64,000 nucleotides of DNA, from positions 186,001 through 250,000 of the forward strand of contig CAXXDX010000001.1 in NCBI GenBank assembly GCA_963677605.2. The letters run 5' to 3'. The notes beneath the pieces are model-generated. The model ran no database searches, had not been told where the DNA came from, and worked only from the letters and a program-made list of their open reading frames with translations. Position 1 is the stretch's first letter; the number at the start of each line of letters is the position of its first letter. This stretch comes from JAGLOK01 sp963677605. GTDB taxonomy: Bacteria; Bacillota; Clostridia; Christensenellales; UMGS416. Shown one piece after another: positions 1 to 7,109 of the stretch. A program made the position numbers and the translations under genes.

Positions 1-422
1 TCATCTACGGCTGGGTATTGTTTTTCATCTTTTGGGGGCTTAACATCAAAGCGCTTACAATATTTATGATGGCAATACTCATCGGCGGATTTGTGTTTAC
101 AGGAATACAGATAATGGCGCACACACTCACCTTCTATATAGGCAACGCCCAGCTTATCGTCGGCTCTGCCTTTAATTTTATGGTAAGCTTCTCGATTTAT
201 CCGGAAGGAATCTTCAGCGGTGTCGTCCGCGCTGCCGTTTACTCCATCCTGCCCGCAGCGTTTGTAACGCATATACCGTTAGCCCTCATTATGGATTTCA
301 GCGTTGGAAAGCTCATTTTTTGGCTGTGCGGTGCAGCTTTGTACTGCACTCTGTCTGTTTTATTCTTTTACCGCGGGTTAAGAAAGTATGAGTCGGGGAA
401 TTTGATAATCACAAGGATGTGA
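1..422 (+). CDS. ABC-2 family transporter permease, C-terminal part
   Basis: The open frame enters the window at base 3 and ends at TGA 420-422, so only the last ~140 residues are present and the true start lies upstream. The protein is almost entirely hydrophobic, with about four membrane segments, and ends in a short basic tail (FYRGLRKYESGN). That tail and the overall pattern match the ABC-2 permease family formerly called DUF990, whose members are usually about 260 residues long and work with a separate ATPase in export. The substrate cannot be told. The TTG at 18 is an internal codon, not a start. Family assignment is by recollection of the motif. Confidence 0.6.
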   Translation, partial: IYGWVLFFIFWGLNIKALTIFMMAILIGGFVFTGIQIMAHTLTFYIGNAQLIVGSAFNFMVSFSIYPEGIFSGVVRAAVYSILPAAFVTHIPLALIMDFSVGKLIFWLCGAALYCTLSVLFFYRGLRKYESGNLIITRM

Positions 423-576
423 TTATTCGATTTAGAAGTTTAAGCTTCTCATCGAGGAATCTTAGAAATCATCATAATATTTGGAACAGGTTCGAAGTTT
501 ATGCCTAATTAATAATATAATAAATCTCCATATATTAAGGTTTATAAATAAACTTCAAAATTATTATATTCAATAA

Positions 577-601
577 CCTACACGAATTCATTTCGTGTAG
601 G
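577..601 (+). terminator. Perfect 10-bp stem-loop downstream of the ABC permease gene
   Basis: CCTACACGAA at 577-586 and its exact complement at 592-601 flank a 5-base loop. A moderately T-rich stretch follows (602-620) but no clean T-run. It lies 155 bases after the permease stop and may end that transcript. The role is inferred from position only. Confidence 0.4.
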
Positions 602-633
602 TACTACTTTATTCTTTTTACTGCTAACAAAGC

Positions 634-679
634 GCTTGTCACTAGAAAGCACAAACGAAGAGAGTTTCTAGCGACAAGC
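634..679. repeat. Imperfect inverted repeat, 15-bp arms
   Basis: GCTTGTCACTAGAAA (634-648) pairs with 665-679 with one G-T wobble around a 16-base loop. A second, shorter hairpin follows at 687-708 (9-bp arms, 4-base loop, one wobble). Both lie between the stem-loop at 577-601 and the terminator at 715-744, so the spacer is dense in secondary structure. No gene is seen in 423-714. Confidence 0.5.
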
Positions 680-714
680 AAGACCTCGGCGAAAAAAGCT
701 TTTCGTCGAAATAT

Positions 715-744
715 AAAAAAAGTGCCCCCCGCAAGCGAGAGGCA
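715..744 (-). terminator. Rho-independent terminator of the 805-1819 unit
   Basis: On the minus strand a 9-bp GC-rich stem with a CTTG tetraloop (744 down to 723) is followed by C and seven T (721-715). It lies 60 bases beyond the stop of the 805-1434 gene, which reads in the same direction. Confidence 0.8.
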
Positions 745-804
745 ATAGAAGAAAGAAAATTAAACAACCCTTCCAATACACATAATTTAGAATATCTCTT
801 AACT

Positions 805-1434
805 TCAGCCGGCCACCAAGTGCAGATGATTCTGCCTTGTTGCAGCTCTTCTGTAAATATACTTTTGAGCTGCCTGTGCTTTTTTCTGTGCAGTATAATT
901 CGCAAAATACATGAGCCTGTTATAGCACATCATAAGCTCGCGGTGGGAAAAAAGCGGCTGATATTTCTTTTGCAGTGCCAGATTCTCAAGAGACAAATCC
1001 AATCTGCCACACCTTGCAAGTTTTATTAATTCCTCAGGCATACGGCTTTCAGAAACCATCTTAGTGCTATAATAGCCACCGCATTCATCCAGCATATACT
1101 CAAGGTGAGTAAAATCATCAAATTCCTTCATAAGCGACAGGCACTTAAATGCTTCAGCATCAAAGTCACGTTTAAGCCATGTCAGCTCTCTTACGCTCAG
1201 TCTTTCTTTTTTTTGCTGAGTCTCTTTTAAGAAACCTCTGTATATTCCAACAAAATTATAATCACAAAAATCTTCCGAGAAATGATATGTAACAGTAAAA
1301 TTATGTCCTTCTTCTGTTACTACGTGAACATTCTTGAACATATCTTCATCAAATATCCGTATCACTTCAAACCTGCCATAATCATGCAAGTTGTATAGAA
1401 GCTTGTCGTATAATTTTTCAGCGTATCTTATCAA
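805..1434 (-). CDS. Hypothetical protein, 209 aa
   Basis: Not recognised. The protein is soluble, mixed alpha/beta in appearance, rich in aromatic and charged residues, with no signal peptide, membrane segment or known catalytic motif. The C-terminus is basic. The start is TTG at 1434, since the next Met is at residue 32; AAGGTG lies a few bases upstream inside the preceding gene. The frame overlaps the upstream gene (1418-1819) by 17 bases, so translation is probably coupled, and a strong terminator at 715-744 closes the unit. The two genes are likely to act together. Existence of the gene is fairly secure from length, RBS, coupling and terminator; function is unknown. Confidence 0.6.
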   Translation of the reverse strand: MIRYAEKLYDKLLYNLHDYGRFEVIRIFDEDMFKNVHVVTEEGHNFTVTYHFSEDFCDYNFVGIYRGFLKETQQKKERLSVRELTWLKRDFDAEAFKCLSLMKEFDDFTHLEYMLDECGGYYSTKMVSESRMPEELIKLARCGRLDLSLENLALQKKYQPLFSHRELMMCYNRLMYFANYTAQKKAQAAQKYIYRRAATRQNHLHLVAG

Positions 1435-1819
1435 GAAGCACCTTTTTCTTTGTATCGTATACTCCCCTGTCTATAATTCCGAGCTGATACAATTCATGAA
1501 GATTTTTTAATAGTCCCGGGACTTCAACAGCTTTCACTATTGGAACGCTAATTATCTGTCCTTCTGCCTTTGACGACTTTTTTACACGTATAAATTCTAC
1601 ATATTCCTCGCCATCGTAGTTTACGTGATTAACTTTGAATCCTGCCTGTGTCCAAAACTTTGACAGATGACTGGATGAGTTTGCCCACATTGCCCTATAT
1701 GTTTTTGCGGACAGTGAGAGCGGCGTGCCCAATATGTCTTCTATCTCTTCAAACGTCAACCTTACTATGTCGTCTTTTGCCTTTTTGAGATAACCCGTTA
1801 ATGGATCGTATTTACTCAT
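1418..1819 (-). CDS. DUF7662-like protein with C-terminal SHOCT-like helix
   Basis: 133 aa. Residues 1-75 carry the pattern KYDPL...YL, then LTFEEIEDILG.PL, then SAKTYRAMWANSSSH, then a W.QAGFKV segment. This is the small domain found in many bacterial proteins of unknown function, which I recall as DUF7662. Residues ~103-133 resemble a SHOCT motif (L.ELYQLGIIDRGVYDTKKKVLL), a short amphipathic oligomerisation helix. First gene of a two-gene unit with a TTGACA-type promoter upstream; GGGGAG lies about 10 bases before the ATG. The domain is often predicted to bind nucleic acid, but nothing in the sequence proves that here. Confidence 0.6.
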   Translation of the reverse strand: MSKYDPLTGYLKKAKDDIVRLTFEEIEDILGTPLSLSAKTYRAMWANSSSHLSKFWTQAGFKVNHVNYDGEEYVEFIRVKKSSKAEGQIISVPIVKAVEVPGLLKNLHELYQLGIIDRGVYDTKKKVLLDKIR

Positions 1820-1861
1820 CTAAAGTTGTCTCCCCATCGGTTCTCCCATCCTTAATATAAT

Positions 1862-1888
1862 ATTATACTAGGACATTATATTTGTCAA
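1862..1888 (-). promoter_or_regulatory. Sigma-A type promoter for the 1819 gene
   Basis: Minus strand TTGACA (1888-1883) and TATAAT (1867-1862) with a 15-base spacer. A second -10 reading two bases downstream (TAATAT) would give a 17-base spacer. It lies 43 bases before the start codon. Confidence 0.65.
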
Positions 1889-2096
1889 TTATTATTTTTT
1901 ATTTTTTATATTATTTTCTGACTTTTTTTATACTTATATTATAACTCTAGAACTTTGTTGCAACTATATGCAATAAATTGGTAATTTTGAGCGTTTTTAA
2001 GAAATAAGCATATTTTTAAGTAAAAGCTGTTTATTTTTATGTTTTAATCTTTTAAATATGTGAATTTGCCAGAAATTATGCTATTATTAAGTTCTT

Positions 2097-2152
2097 CATT
2101 GTTTTCCTCCTTAGATTGATACAAGGCTTTATGCCTAATCGGTCTTTGGAGG
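2097..2152 (-). promoter_or_regulatory. Structured element with sequestered Shine-Dalgarno and 7-codon ORF
   Basis: Read on the minus strand, CCTCC (2152-2148) can pair with GGAGG (2110-2106), a perfect Shine-Dalgarno placed 6 bases before ATG (2099-2097). Inside lie nested complementary arms GATT/AATC and AGGC/GCCT around ATAAA. The ATG opens only a 7-codon frame (MKNLIIA, stop). The same hairpin read on the plus strand is followed by a T-rich run (2153-2163) and could serve as a terminator. The remainder of 1889-2200 is AT-rich with no gene seen. Confidence 0.35.
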
Positions 2153-2200
2153 TTTTCTTTTATAGAAAAGGTGAAAATACATCTATTGTAAATGTAAATC

Positions 2201-2229
2201 TTGACCCGACAATTTCTTTGTTATATAAT
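2201..2229 (+). promoter_or_regulatory. tRNA-Ala promoter
   Basis: TTGACC at 2201-2206 and TATAAT at 2224-2229, spacer 17 bases. The expected start point falls about 9 bases before the mature tRNA 5' end. Confidence 0.8.
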
Positions 2230-2244
2230 CATGTAGCAACTTTT

Positions 2245-2321
2245 GGGGAATTAGCTCAGTTGGCTAGAGTACTTGACTGGCAGTCAAGGGGTCGTCGGTT
2301 CGAATCCGATATTCTCCACCA
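2245..2321 (+). tRNA. tRNA-Ala, anticodon GGC
   Basis: 77 bases with all arms: acceptor GGGGAAT/ATTCTCC containing the G3:U70 wobble pair that identifies alanine tRNAs; D-arm GCTC/GAGT; anticodon stem CTTGA/TCAAG with loop CTGGCAG giving GGC; T-arm with GTTCGAATC; encoded CCA at 2319-2321. It reads GCC and GCU codons. It has its own promoter and terminator, so it is a single-gene unit. Confidence 0.95.
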
Positions 2322-2324
2322 ATA

Positions 2325-2355
2325 AAAAACGCCATCAAATGATGGCGTTTTTTTA
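2325..2355 (+). terminator. tRNA-Ala terminator
   Basis: ACGCCATCA (2329-2337), a 2-base loop, TGATGGCGT (2340-2348), then a run of T to 2354. It follows the tRNA 3' end by a few bases. Confidence 0.9.
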
Positions 2356-2367
2356 TTGGCAAGCACA

Positions 2368-2428
2368 GCGCAGCCCCAGCGTTTTCGGAGAGAAACGCGT
2401 TGCGCGGCAATAGTTTCACCAGAAACTA
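2368..2428. repeat. Two hairpins downstream of the tRNA terminator
   Basis: First hairpin: outer stem GCGCA (2368-2372)/TGCGC (2401-2405) and inner stem GCGTTT (2379-2384)/AAACGC (2393-2398). Second: TAGTTTC (2411-2417)/GAAACTA (2422-2428) with loop ACCA. No gene overlaps them. The rest of 2429-2574 is AT-rich and I see nothing in it. Confidence 0.5.
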
Positions 2429-2574
2429 GTATAACGAAAATAATTTAACCTAAATGACTTTTTTATTTACATAGCGAAAAGTTAATCTGCATAAATCATT
2501 ATATGTTTATGTTTACTTCCGATCTTACTGTTCTAATACGAATATATTCAAATAAGTAATTATATTATAAAATC

Positions 2575-2604
2575 TTGACACTTAAGCGAAAACTCATATA
2601 TGAT
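2575..2604 (+). promoter_or_regulatory. Promoter of the frameshifted OFA transporter
   Basis: TTGACA at 2575-2580 and TATGAT at 2599-2604 with an 18-base spacer. It lies 111 bases before the start codon, leaving a leader of about 105 bases with no clear structure. Confidence 0.65.
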
Positions 2605-2715
2605 TAAAATGTAAATAGTAATTATCTTTTCAGCAAACTCAACTTAGACTTTATACAGAATTATTAAGTCAGTTACATCATATAAACAAATTTTGCAAAT
2701 TGAAAGGATGTTCTA

Positions 2716-3992
2716 ATGTATAGTCATAATAATAAAATATCCAACAAAAAAAAGAGTAACTCTACAAACAAAACACAGAAAAGATGGATTATGCTGTTTG
2801 GAGGATTTCTTTTGTCGCTTATGGGTGGCATGAGTTATGCCTGGGGATCTTTCGTTGTACCGCTGAAAAATGAATTTGGCTGGACAGCCGCTCAGTCAAA
2901 CCTCCCTTTCACAGCAATGATAATTACTTTTGCCATTATCATGATTCCTGCAGGATGGTTACAAGACAAAATCGGTCCTAGGAAAGTTGCTACAGCCGGA
3001 GCAATTACAATGATTTTAGGATATGGACTTTCTAGTTTGATAAAATATATCCCGCATCCCGGATGGTTAATATTCTCATATGGTGTAATAGTAGGTGTTG
3101 CATGCGGGCTTACATATTCATGCATTGCTCCGACTGCAAGAAAGTGGTATCCTGACCGACCAGGATTTGCAGTTTCTACATCTGTAATGGGTTTCGGTTT
3201 GGCTGCAGTAGTTATTGCTCCATTAAAAAAGCCATAATTCATAATATAGGTGTTGAAGGTACTTTTTTAGTTCTTGCTGTCTTAGCAGGAGTTTTAACGA
3301 TTATCGGTGCAAGAATTATAAAAAATCCACCTGAAGGGTATACAGTTGATGATCTAAAAATCAACAAAGAGGAAAAATCTGAGCAAAGTATACAAAAGAA
3401 GGACATGAGCCCAAAAGTATTCGTTAAAACCCCTTATTTCTATATCTTATGGCTTGCCCTTGCTATGGTTATAGGAGGAGGACTTACAGCTATAGGTCTT
3501 ATAACAGCTTATGGCGAAGTCAGGCTCAGCCTAGCTCCTACCGTTGCAGCAATTGCTATATCATGCTACTCGCTTGTTAATGGCCTCGGACGTCCATTTG
3601 CAGGATATCTGGCTGACAAAATTGGCACATTAAAAGTTATGATTACAATTTATATAATTCAGGCAGTGGTCTTCCTTGCACTTCCTTGGATTGCTGTAAA
3701 TTTTGCACTTTTAATAATATGTTCTTTGCTTTTAGGTCTGGGATATGCAACAACTTTTGCACTTTTCCCTGTTTTAGTAGCTGATAGATGCGGTACAAAA
3801 TACTTAGGAATAAACTACGGAATGGTCTTTAGTGCTTTTGCGATTGGAGCGGCAACAGGCCTTATTGGATCATGGCTATGGGATATAACCGATTCATTCA
3901 TTCCTGCCTTCTTGTTAGCCGGAGGGACAACTGTGATAGGACTTATCTTCTTATTAGTTCTTAAAAGAAATCATTTGAGTAAAAAGCATTAA
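2716..3992 (+). pseudogene. OFA-family MFS transporter split by a -1 frameshift
   Basis: The first frame (2716-3237, 173 aa) gives the N-terminal half of an oxalate/formate-antiporter-type MFS carrier: WIMLFGGFLLSLMGGMSYAWG, then Q.NLPFTAM and the loop PAGWLQDKIGPRK. It stops at TAA 3235-3237. From 3225 the -1 frame continues without a stop to 3992 (HNIGVEGTF, then NGLGRPFAGYLADKIG), giving the C-terminal half; together about 425 residues, normal for the family. The switch is at six A followed by G (3225-3231), read A-AAA-AAG in the first frame, the classical -1 slippery heptamer. RBS GAAAGG precedes the ATG. Either an indel or sequencing error has broken the gene, or ribosomes slip here. Substrate unknown, probably a small carboxylate. 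The intact paralogue is at 56620-57813. Confidence 0.7.
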
Positions 3993-4084
3993 ACAGTAAT
4001 CCTACAGATGTTGATATAAAAACAACTATCCGTATAAGCTTTGTTCTTTATAAACATACACTTTTGAAAAAATACTATATAAGA

Positions 4085-5602
4085 TTAAAAATTATCATAT
4101 ATAAAATAATCAAACCATGCTGTTGCACCGCCTTGCGCAAACATGCCGACAAAACAACCGGTAAAAATCTGTTTCATAGATTCTTTTGCTAAAAACTGTG
4201 ACCTTCCTGTACCAACCAACTTCATGCTGTTTTCATCTGTTCCTGCAAAGAAAGAATAGATTAGTTTATCCGCCTCTATTTTAAGTATGATTTCGCCTTC
4301 TTCCGGCAGATGCACTGATTCACTTTCGACAATCATATCCCCTACATGTTTACGTAAAACCGCTACCCTTGCATTATCCTTTTTCTTTACTATAAGATCA
4401 TAGTGGTTCTCATATGTATGATAGACAGTAACACCTGCCTGCTGGTTTTCATCTTTCGGTTCAAAGTCCATCTTTGTCTGAACTTGAATATCAAAATGTT
4501 GTTGGCGTCTTCCCAAGAATGTAGGTGACGCCATATCATCAAGCGAAGCATTTCCTGAAATTAATCCGAGATAGCTAGGTCTGTCAGATAAATTATAATT
4601 TTCAATAGCTGGATTTCTTAAAAAGCTCCATTGGTATGCCAAGCTTCCGCTATCAAAGTCATCTTTTATATCTTCATCACGCACCGGAGCCGATTGAATT
4701 TTTGTTTCAACAGACATAGCGTCCATTATTTTTTCTCCACCGTTTATTACAGGCCAGCCCTCATCATCCCATACAAGCTTTGCAATCAATGTTTCTCTGC
4801 CGATATGATGAAGCCTTCCCTGAGCAGGACGAATTCCATGAAAAACAATCCATGACTCACCCTCAGGTGTTTCCACTATATCCGCATGTCCCAATCCCTG
4901 AAAAGGAGATTCACCCATGTTTACATCTCTATGGGAAAGTATCGGGTTCCTCGGGCATTCTTCAAATGGTCCCCATGGTGACTTGCTTCTTGCTATCGTC
5001 TCCATGTGGCCATATTCCGTTCCGCCTTCGGCTATCATAAGATAATAATATCCATCTCTTTTATACATATGAGGGCCTTCAGGACATTTGCCGCCGGTTC
5101 CATGCCAAATCAATATAGTTTCTGTCAGCATTTTCCCCGTTTCGATATCCAATACACACTGCCCTATTCCGGGGCCTTCTTCATTTTGAAAAGTACTTGT
5201 AAAAAACACAGTGCCATCATCATCAAAAAAGAAAGATGGGTCTATTCCGCCCTGTTTAACCCAAACAGGTTCTGACCATTCTCCTGTAATATCATCTGTC
5301 CAAACAAAAAAATTGCCTTTATCCGATACATTAGTTGTCGTCATGTAAAAACGTCCATTATTATATCTAAGAGTAGGTGCATAAATCCCACCCGACGGAT
5401 GACATCCCTCAAGTTCTAGCTGTGAGCGTCTTGAAAGAACATGGCCAATTTGCTCCCAATTAATCAAATCTCTGCTATGAAATAGCGGCACTCCCGGGAA
5501 GAACTCAAAAGAGCTTGTAACAAGGTAGTAATCTTCACCTACTCTGCATATACTGGGATCAGGGTGAAATCCTGGGATAATCGGGTTATTGAAAGTTGTC
5601 AT
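4085..5602 (-). CDS. Glycoside hydrolase family 43, beta-xylosidase / arabinofuranosidase type
   Basis: 505 aa, predicted cytoplasmic (no signal peptide). The five-bladed propeller of GH43 spans ~1-305: catalytic base Asp15 in HPDPS, pKa-modulating Asp121 in GGIDPSFF, and general acid Glu175 in CPEGPHMYK. The region ~310-505 is a beta-sandwich of the kind appended to the xylosidase/arabinofuranosidase subfamilies. Expected to remove xylose or arabinose from imported xylo- or arabino-oligosaccharides, which fits the L-arabinose isomerase at 15997-17460. GGAGG lies 6 bases before the ATG. A promoter (5698-5726) and a perfect inverted repeat (5625-5649) precede the gene, indicating its own regulated transcript. 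Exact specificity cannot be assigned from sequence. Confidence 0.85.
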   Translation of the reverse strand: MTTFNNPIIPGFHPDPSICRVGEDYYLVTSSFEFFPGVPLFHSRDLINWEQIGHVLSRRSQLELEGCHPSGGIYAPTLRYNNGRFYMTTTNVSDKGNFFVWTDDITGEWSEPVWVKQGGIDPSFFFDDDGTVFFTSTFQNEEGPGIGQCVLDIETGKMLTETILIWHGTGGKCPEGPHMYKRDGYYYLMIAEGGTEYGHMETIARSKSPWGPFEECPRNPILSHRDVNMGESPFQGLGHADIVETPEGESWIVFHGIRPAQGRLHHIGRETLIAKLVWDDEGWPVINGGEKIMDAMSVETKIQSAPVRDEDIKDDFDSGSLAYQWSFLRNPAIENYNLSDRPSYLGLISGNASLDDMASPTFLGRRQQHFDIQVQTKMDFEPKDENQQAGVTVYHTYENHYDLIVKKKDNARVAVLRKHVGDMIVESESVHLPEEGEIILKIEADKLIYSFFAGTDENSMKLVGTGRSQFLAKESMKQIFTGCFVGMFAQGGATAWFDYFIYDNF

Positions 5603-5624
5603 TTATGTCCTCCGGAATAATTTT

Positions 5625-5649
5625 GAGTTAACAAAAATATTGTTAACTC
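5625..5649. promoter_or_regulatory. Operator-like inverted repeat upstream of GH43
   Basis: Perfect 10-bp arms GAGTTAACAA (5625-5634) and TTGTTAACTC (5640-5649) around a 5-base spacer. It lies ~40-65 bases downstream of the predicted transcription start and ends 22 bases before the start codon, a position suited to a repressor roadblock or an RNA hairpin. No regulator gene is adjacent. Confidence 0.55.
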
Positions 5650-5697
5650 CAGTATCGCTGTATCTGTTAAGCAACACTTCTTCAATGTTTAAATGAT

Positions 5698-5726
5698 ATG
5701 ATAAATACAGCAAAACATAATGTCAA
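5698..5726 (-). promoter_or_regulatory. Promoter of the GH43 gene
   Basis: Minus strand TTGACA (5726-5721), 17-base spacer, TATCAT (5703-5698). The remainder of the 302-base gap up to 5904 is AT-rich; a weak 5-bp hairpin near 5821-5836 is the only other structure. Confidence 0.75.
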
Positions 5727-5904
5727 TGGTTGAATATAAATTGTAACAAATAAAGGCTTTTTTTAGCATTATCCAATACACGGATTAGCATTATTAAGAT
5801 ATTTTTATATACAAAGCAAAGTGTTGTCAAAAACACTTAATTACAATTATGGTTTAATGAAAATTAATTTGTTAGTCTAAAAAAAATAGATATTAATATA
5901 TAAA

Positions 5905-7077
5905 TTATTTATCATCTGCAATACGGTCTAAACTTTCGTTGCCTCCAAGCCGCCAAATTGCAAAAGAATAATTATTATATTCTTTAATAACGTCTATCCA
6001 ATATTGTAAAGTGATACTGTCAGCATACCATACTTCATGTTTCTTCCTGTCTGCATCTTTATAGCTAAACACAGCACACATACTGGCTTCATATCTGGTA
6101 GTCTCTGCAGAATAGTTTTCTATCAGAGACAACGCAGTAGATTCGGTTATACTTACTGCTTTATTCGAACCGGTCCAATCAAATCCTCCGGTTGCAAATG
6201 CAAAGGTTTTATCCCCCGGCAGCCCTGCCATTTTCTGTGCCAGCTGTCTTAAAAAATCCTCATCTGCTTTTGGTCCCGGCCCCGAGTGTCCGCCATACAG
6301 ATTATAGCACATCATTACATATTCAGGCCCTTCCGGAAACTCAATCTGCTCAAACGGAGTTAAAGGCTCAAGTACTATTCTTAATTCAAAGCCTTCCTGC
6401 TGCGCACGGTCATATAATAAACTTACAAAATCTAAGAAGTAATCCCACAATTCTATGTCATCACGTATTCTTTCGTAATCAATTTCTATCCCTTCATAGC
6501 CTCCGTCTATTGCAATATCTATGATTTCATCAACATGCCGAGTAACAGCATCGTCAGAAGCTAAAAGATTATACAGCAAATCAATATCCTTAAGCGAAGA
6601 TGATCCATTACTGTTTACCTTATCATTTACTATAGTTATATATCTGGAAGCGGATGAGTCTAGAAGATTGTCGTTAAATTCTTCAAGCAGTTCATTTATT
6701 TCATCAGGAACAAAAAGTTCATCGTTTTCATTAAAATACGCCGCAAAAAATGATATTGAGTCCAATGATTCACCCAGAAGCAAAGCTTCTTCCATTACAC
6801 CCAGAGTATCCCAATATGTTACCCAAGCATAGAATTTTTCTTTCTTTGGAGGTGGTGTTTCAGAAACCGGAGTCGGTGTGGCTGTTGTAATTTTATCCTG
6901 TGTTGCCGTACTTTTTGAAGAATTTTCAGCACTTTTTAAATGAGTATTTGTACTTGTTTCTTCAAGAGAAGTTCTGTAGGGAGTCTCTGTATAGCTGTTT
7001 TCTTCCCGTTGTGAACTCACACAACCGGTAAAAAGGAAAAGCGCAGTCAATACAAAGTATAACAGTTTTATTTTCAT
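5905..7077 (-). CDS. GH18-like lipoprotein of the exopolysaccharide locus
   Basis: 390 aa. A lipoprotein signal peptide (lipobox LFTGC, Cys19) is followed by a Ser/Thr/Pro-rich linker (~20-80) and a TIM-barrel-like domain (~81-390). The GH18 signature appears as EGIEIDYE (195-202): Glu202 occupies the catalytic acid position and Asp200 the preceding Asp, while the usual first two Asp are Glu. The MMCYNLYGGH and FATGGFDW segments fit later strands of a GH18 barrel. Probably an anchored surface hydrolase acting on an N-acetylhexosamine polymer. Last gene of a minus-strand set starting at 13310, 32 bases after the preceding stop, with AAGGAG before the ATG. Such hydrolases often trim the polymer made by a neighbouring synthase, as PgaB does for PNAG; that link is inference. 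Confidence 0.7.
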   Translation of the reverse strand: MKIKLLYFVLTALFLFTGCVSSQREENSYTETPYRTSLEETSTNTHLKSAENSSKSTATQDKITTATPTPVSETPPPKKEKFYAWVTYWDTLGVMEEALLLGESLDSISFFAAYFNENDELFVPDEINELLEEFNDNLLDSSASRYITIVNDKVNSNGSSSLKDIDLLYNLLASDDAVTRHVDEIIDIAIDGGYEGIEIDYERIRDDIELWDYFLDFVSLLYDRAQQEGFELRIVLEPLTPFEQIEFPEGPEYVMMCYNLYGGHSGPGPKADEDFLRQLAQKMAGLPGDKTFAFATGGFDWTGSNKAVSITESTALSLIENYSAETTRYEASMCAVFSYKDADRKKHEVWYADSITLQYWIDVIKEYNNYSFAIWRLGGNESLDRIADDK

Positions 7078-7109
7078 GCTGCTCCTTTCCTGATTTTTAT
7101 ATTATTTAG

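Noticed and set aside
642..905. 87-aa minus-strand open frame
   Set aside because: It runs through the terminator at 715-744 and overlaps the end of the 805-1434 gene; composition is not protein-like.
2116..2325. 69-aa plus-strand open frame
   Set aside because: Its last third is the translated tRNA-Ala sequence; no RBS.
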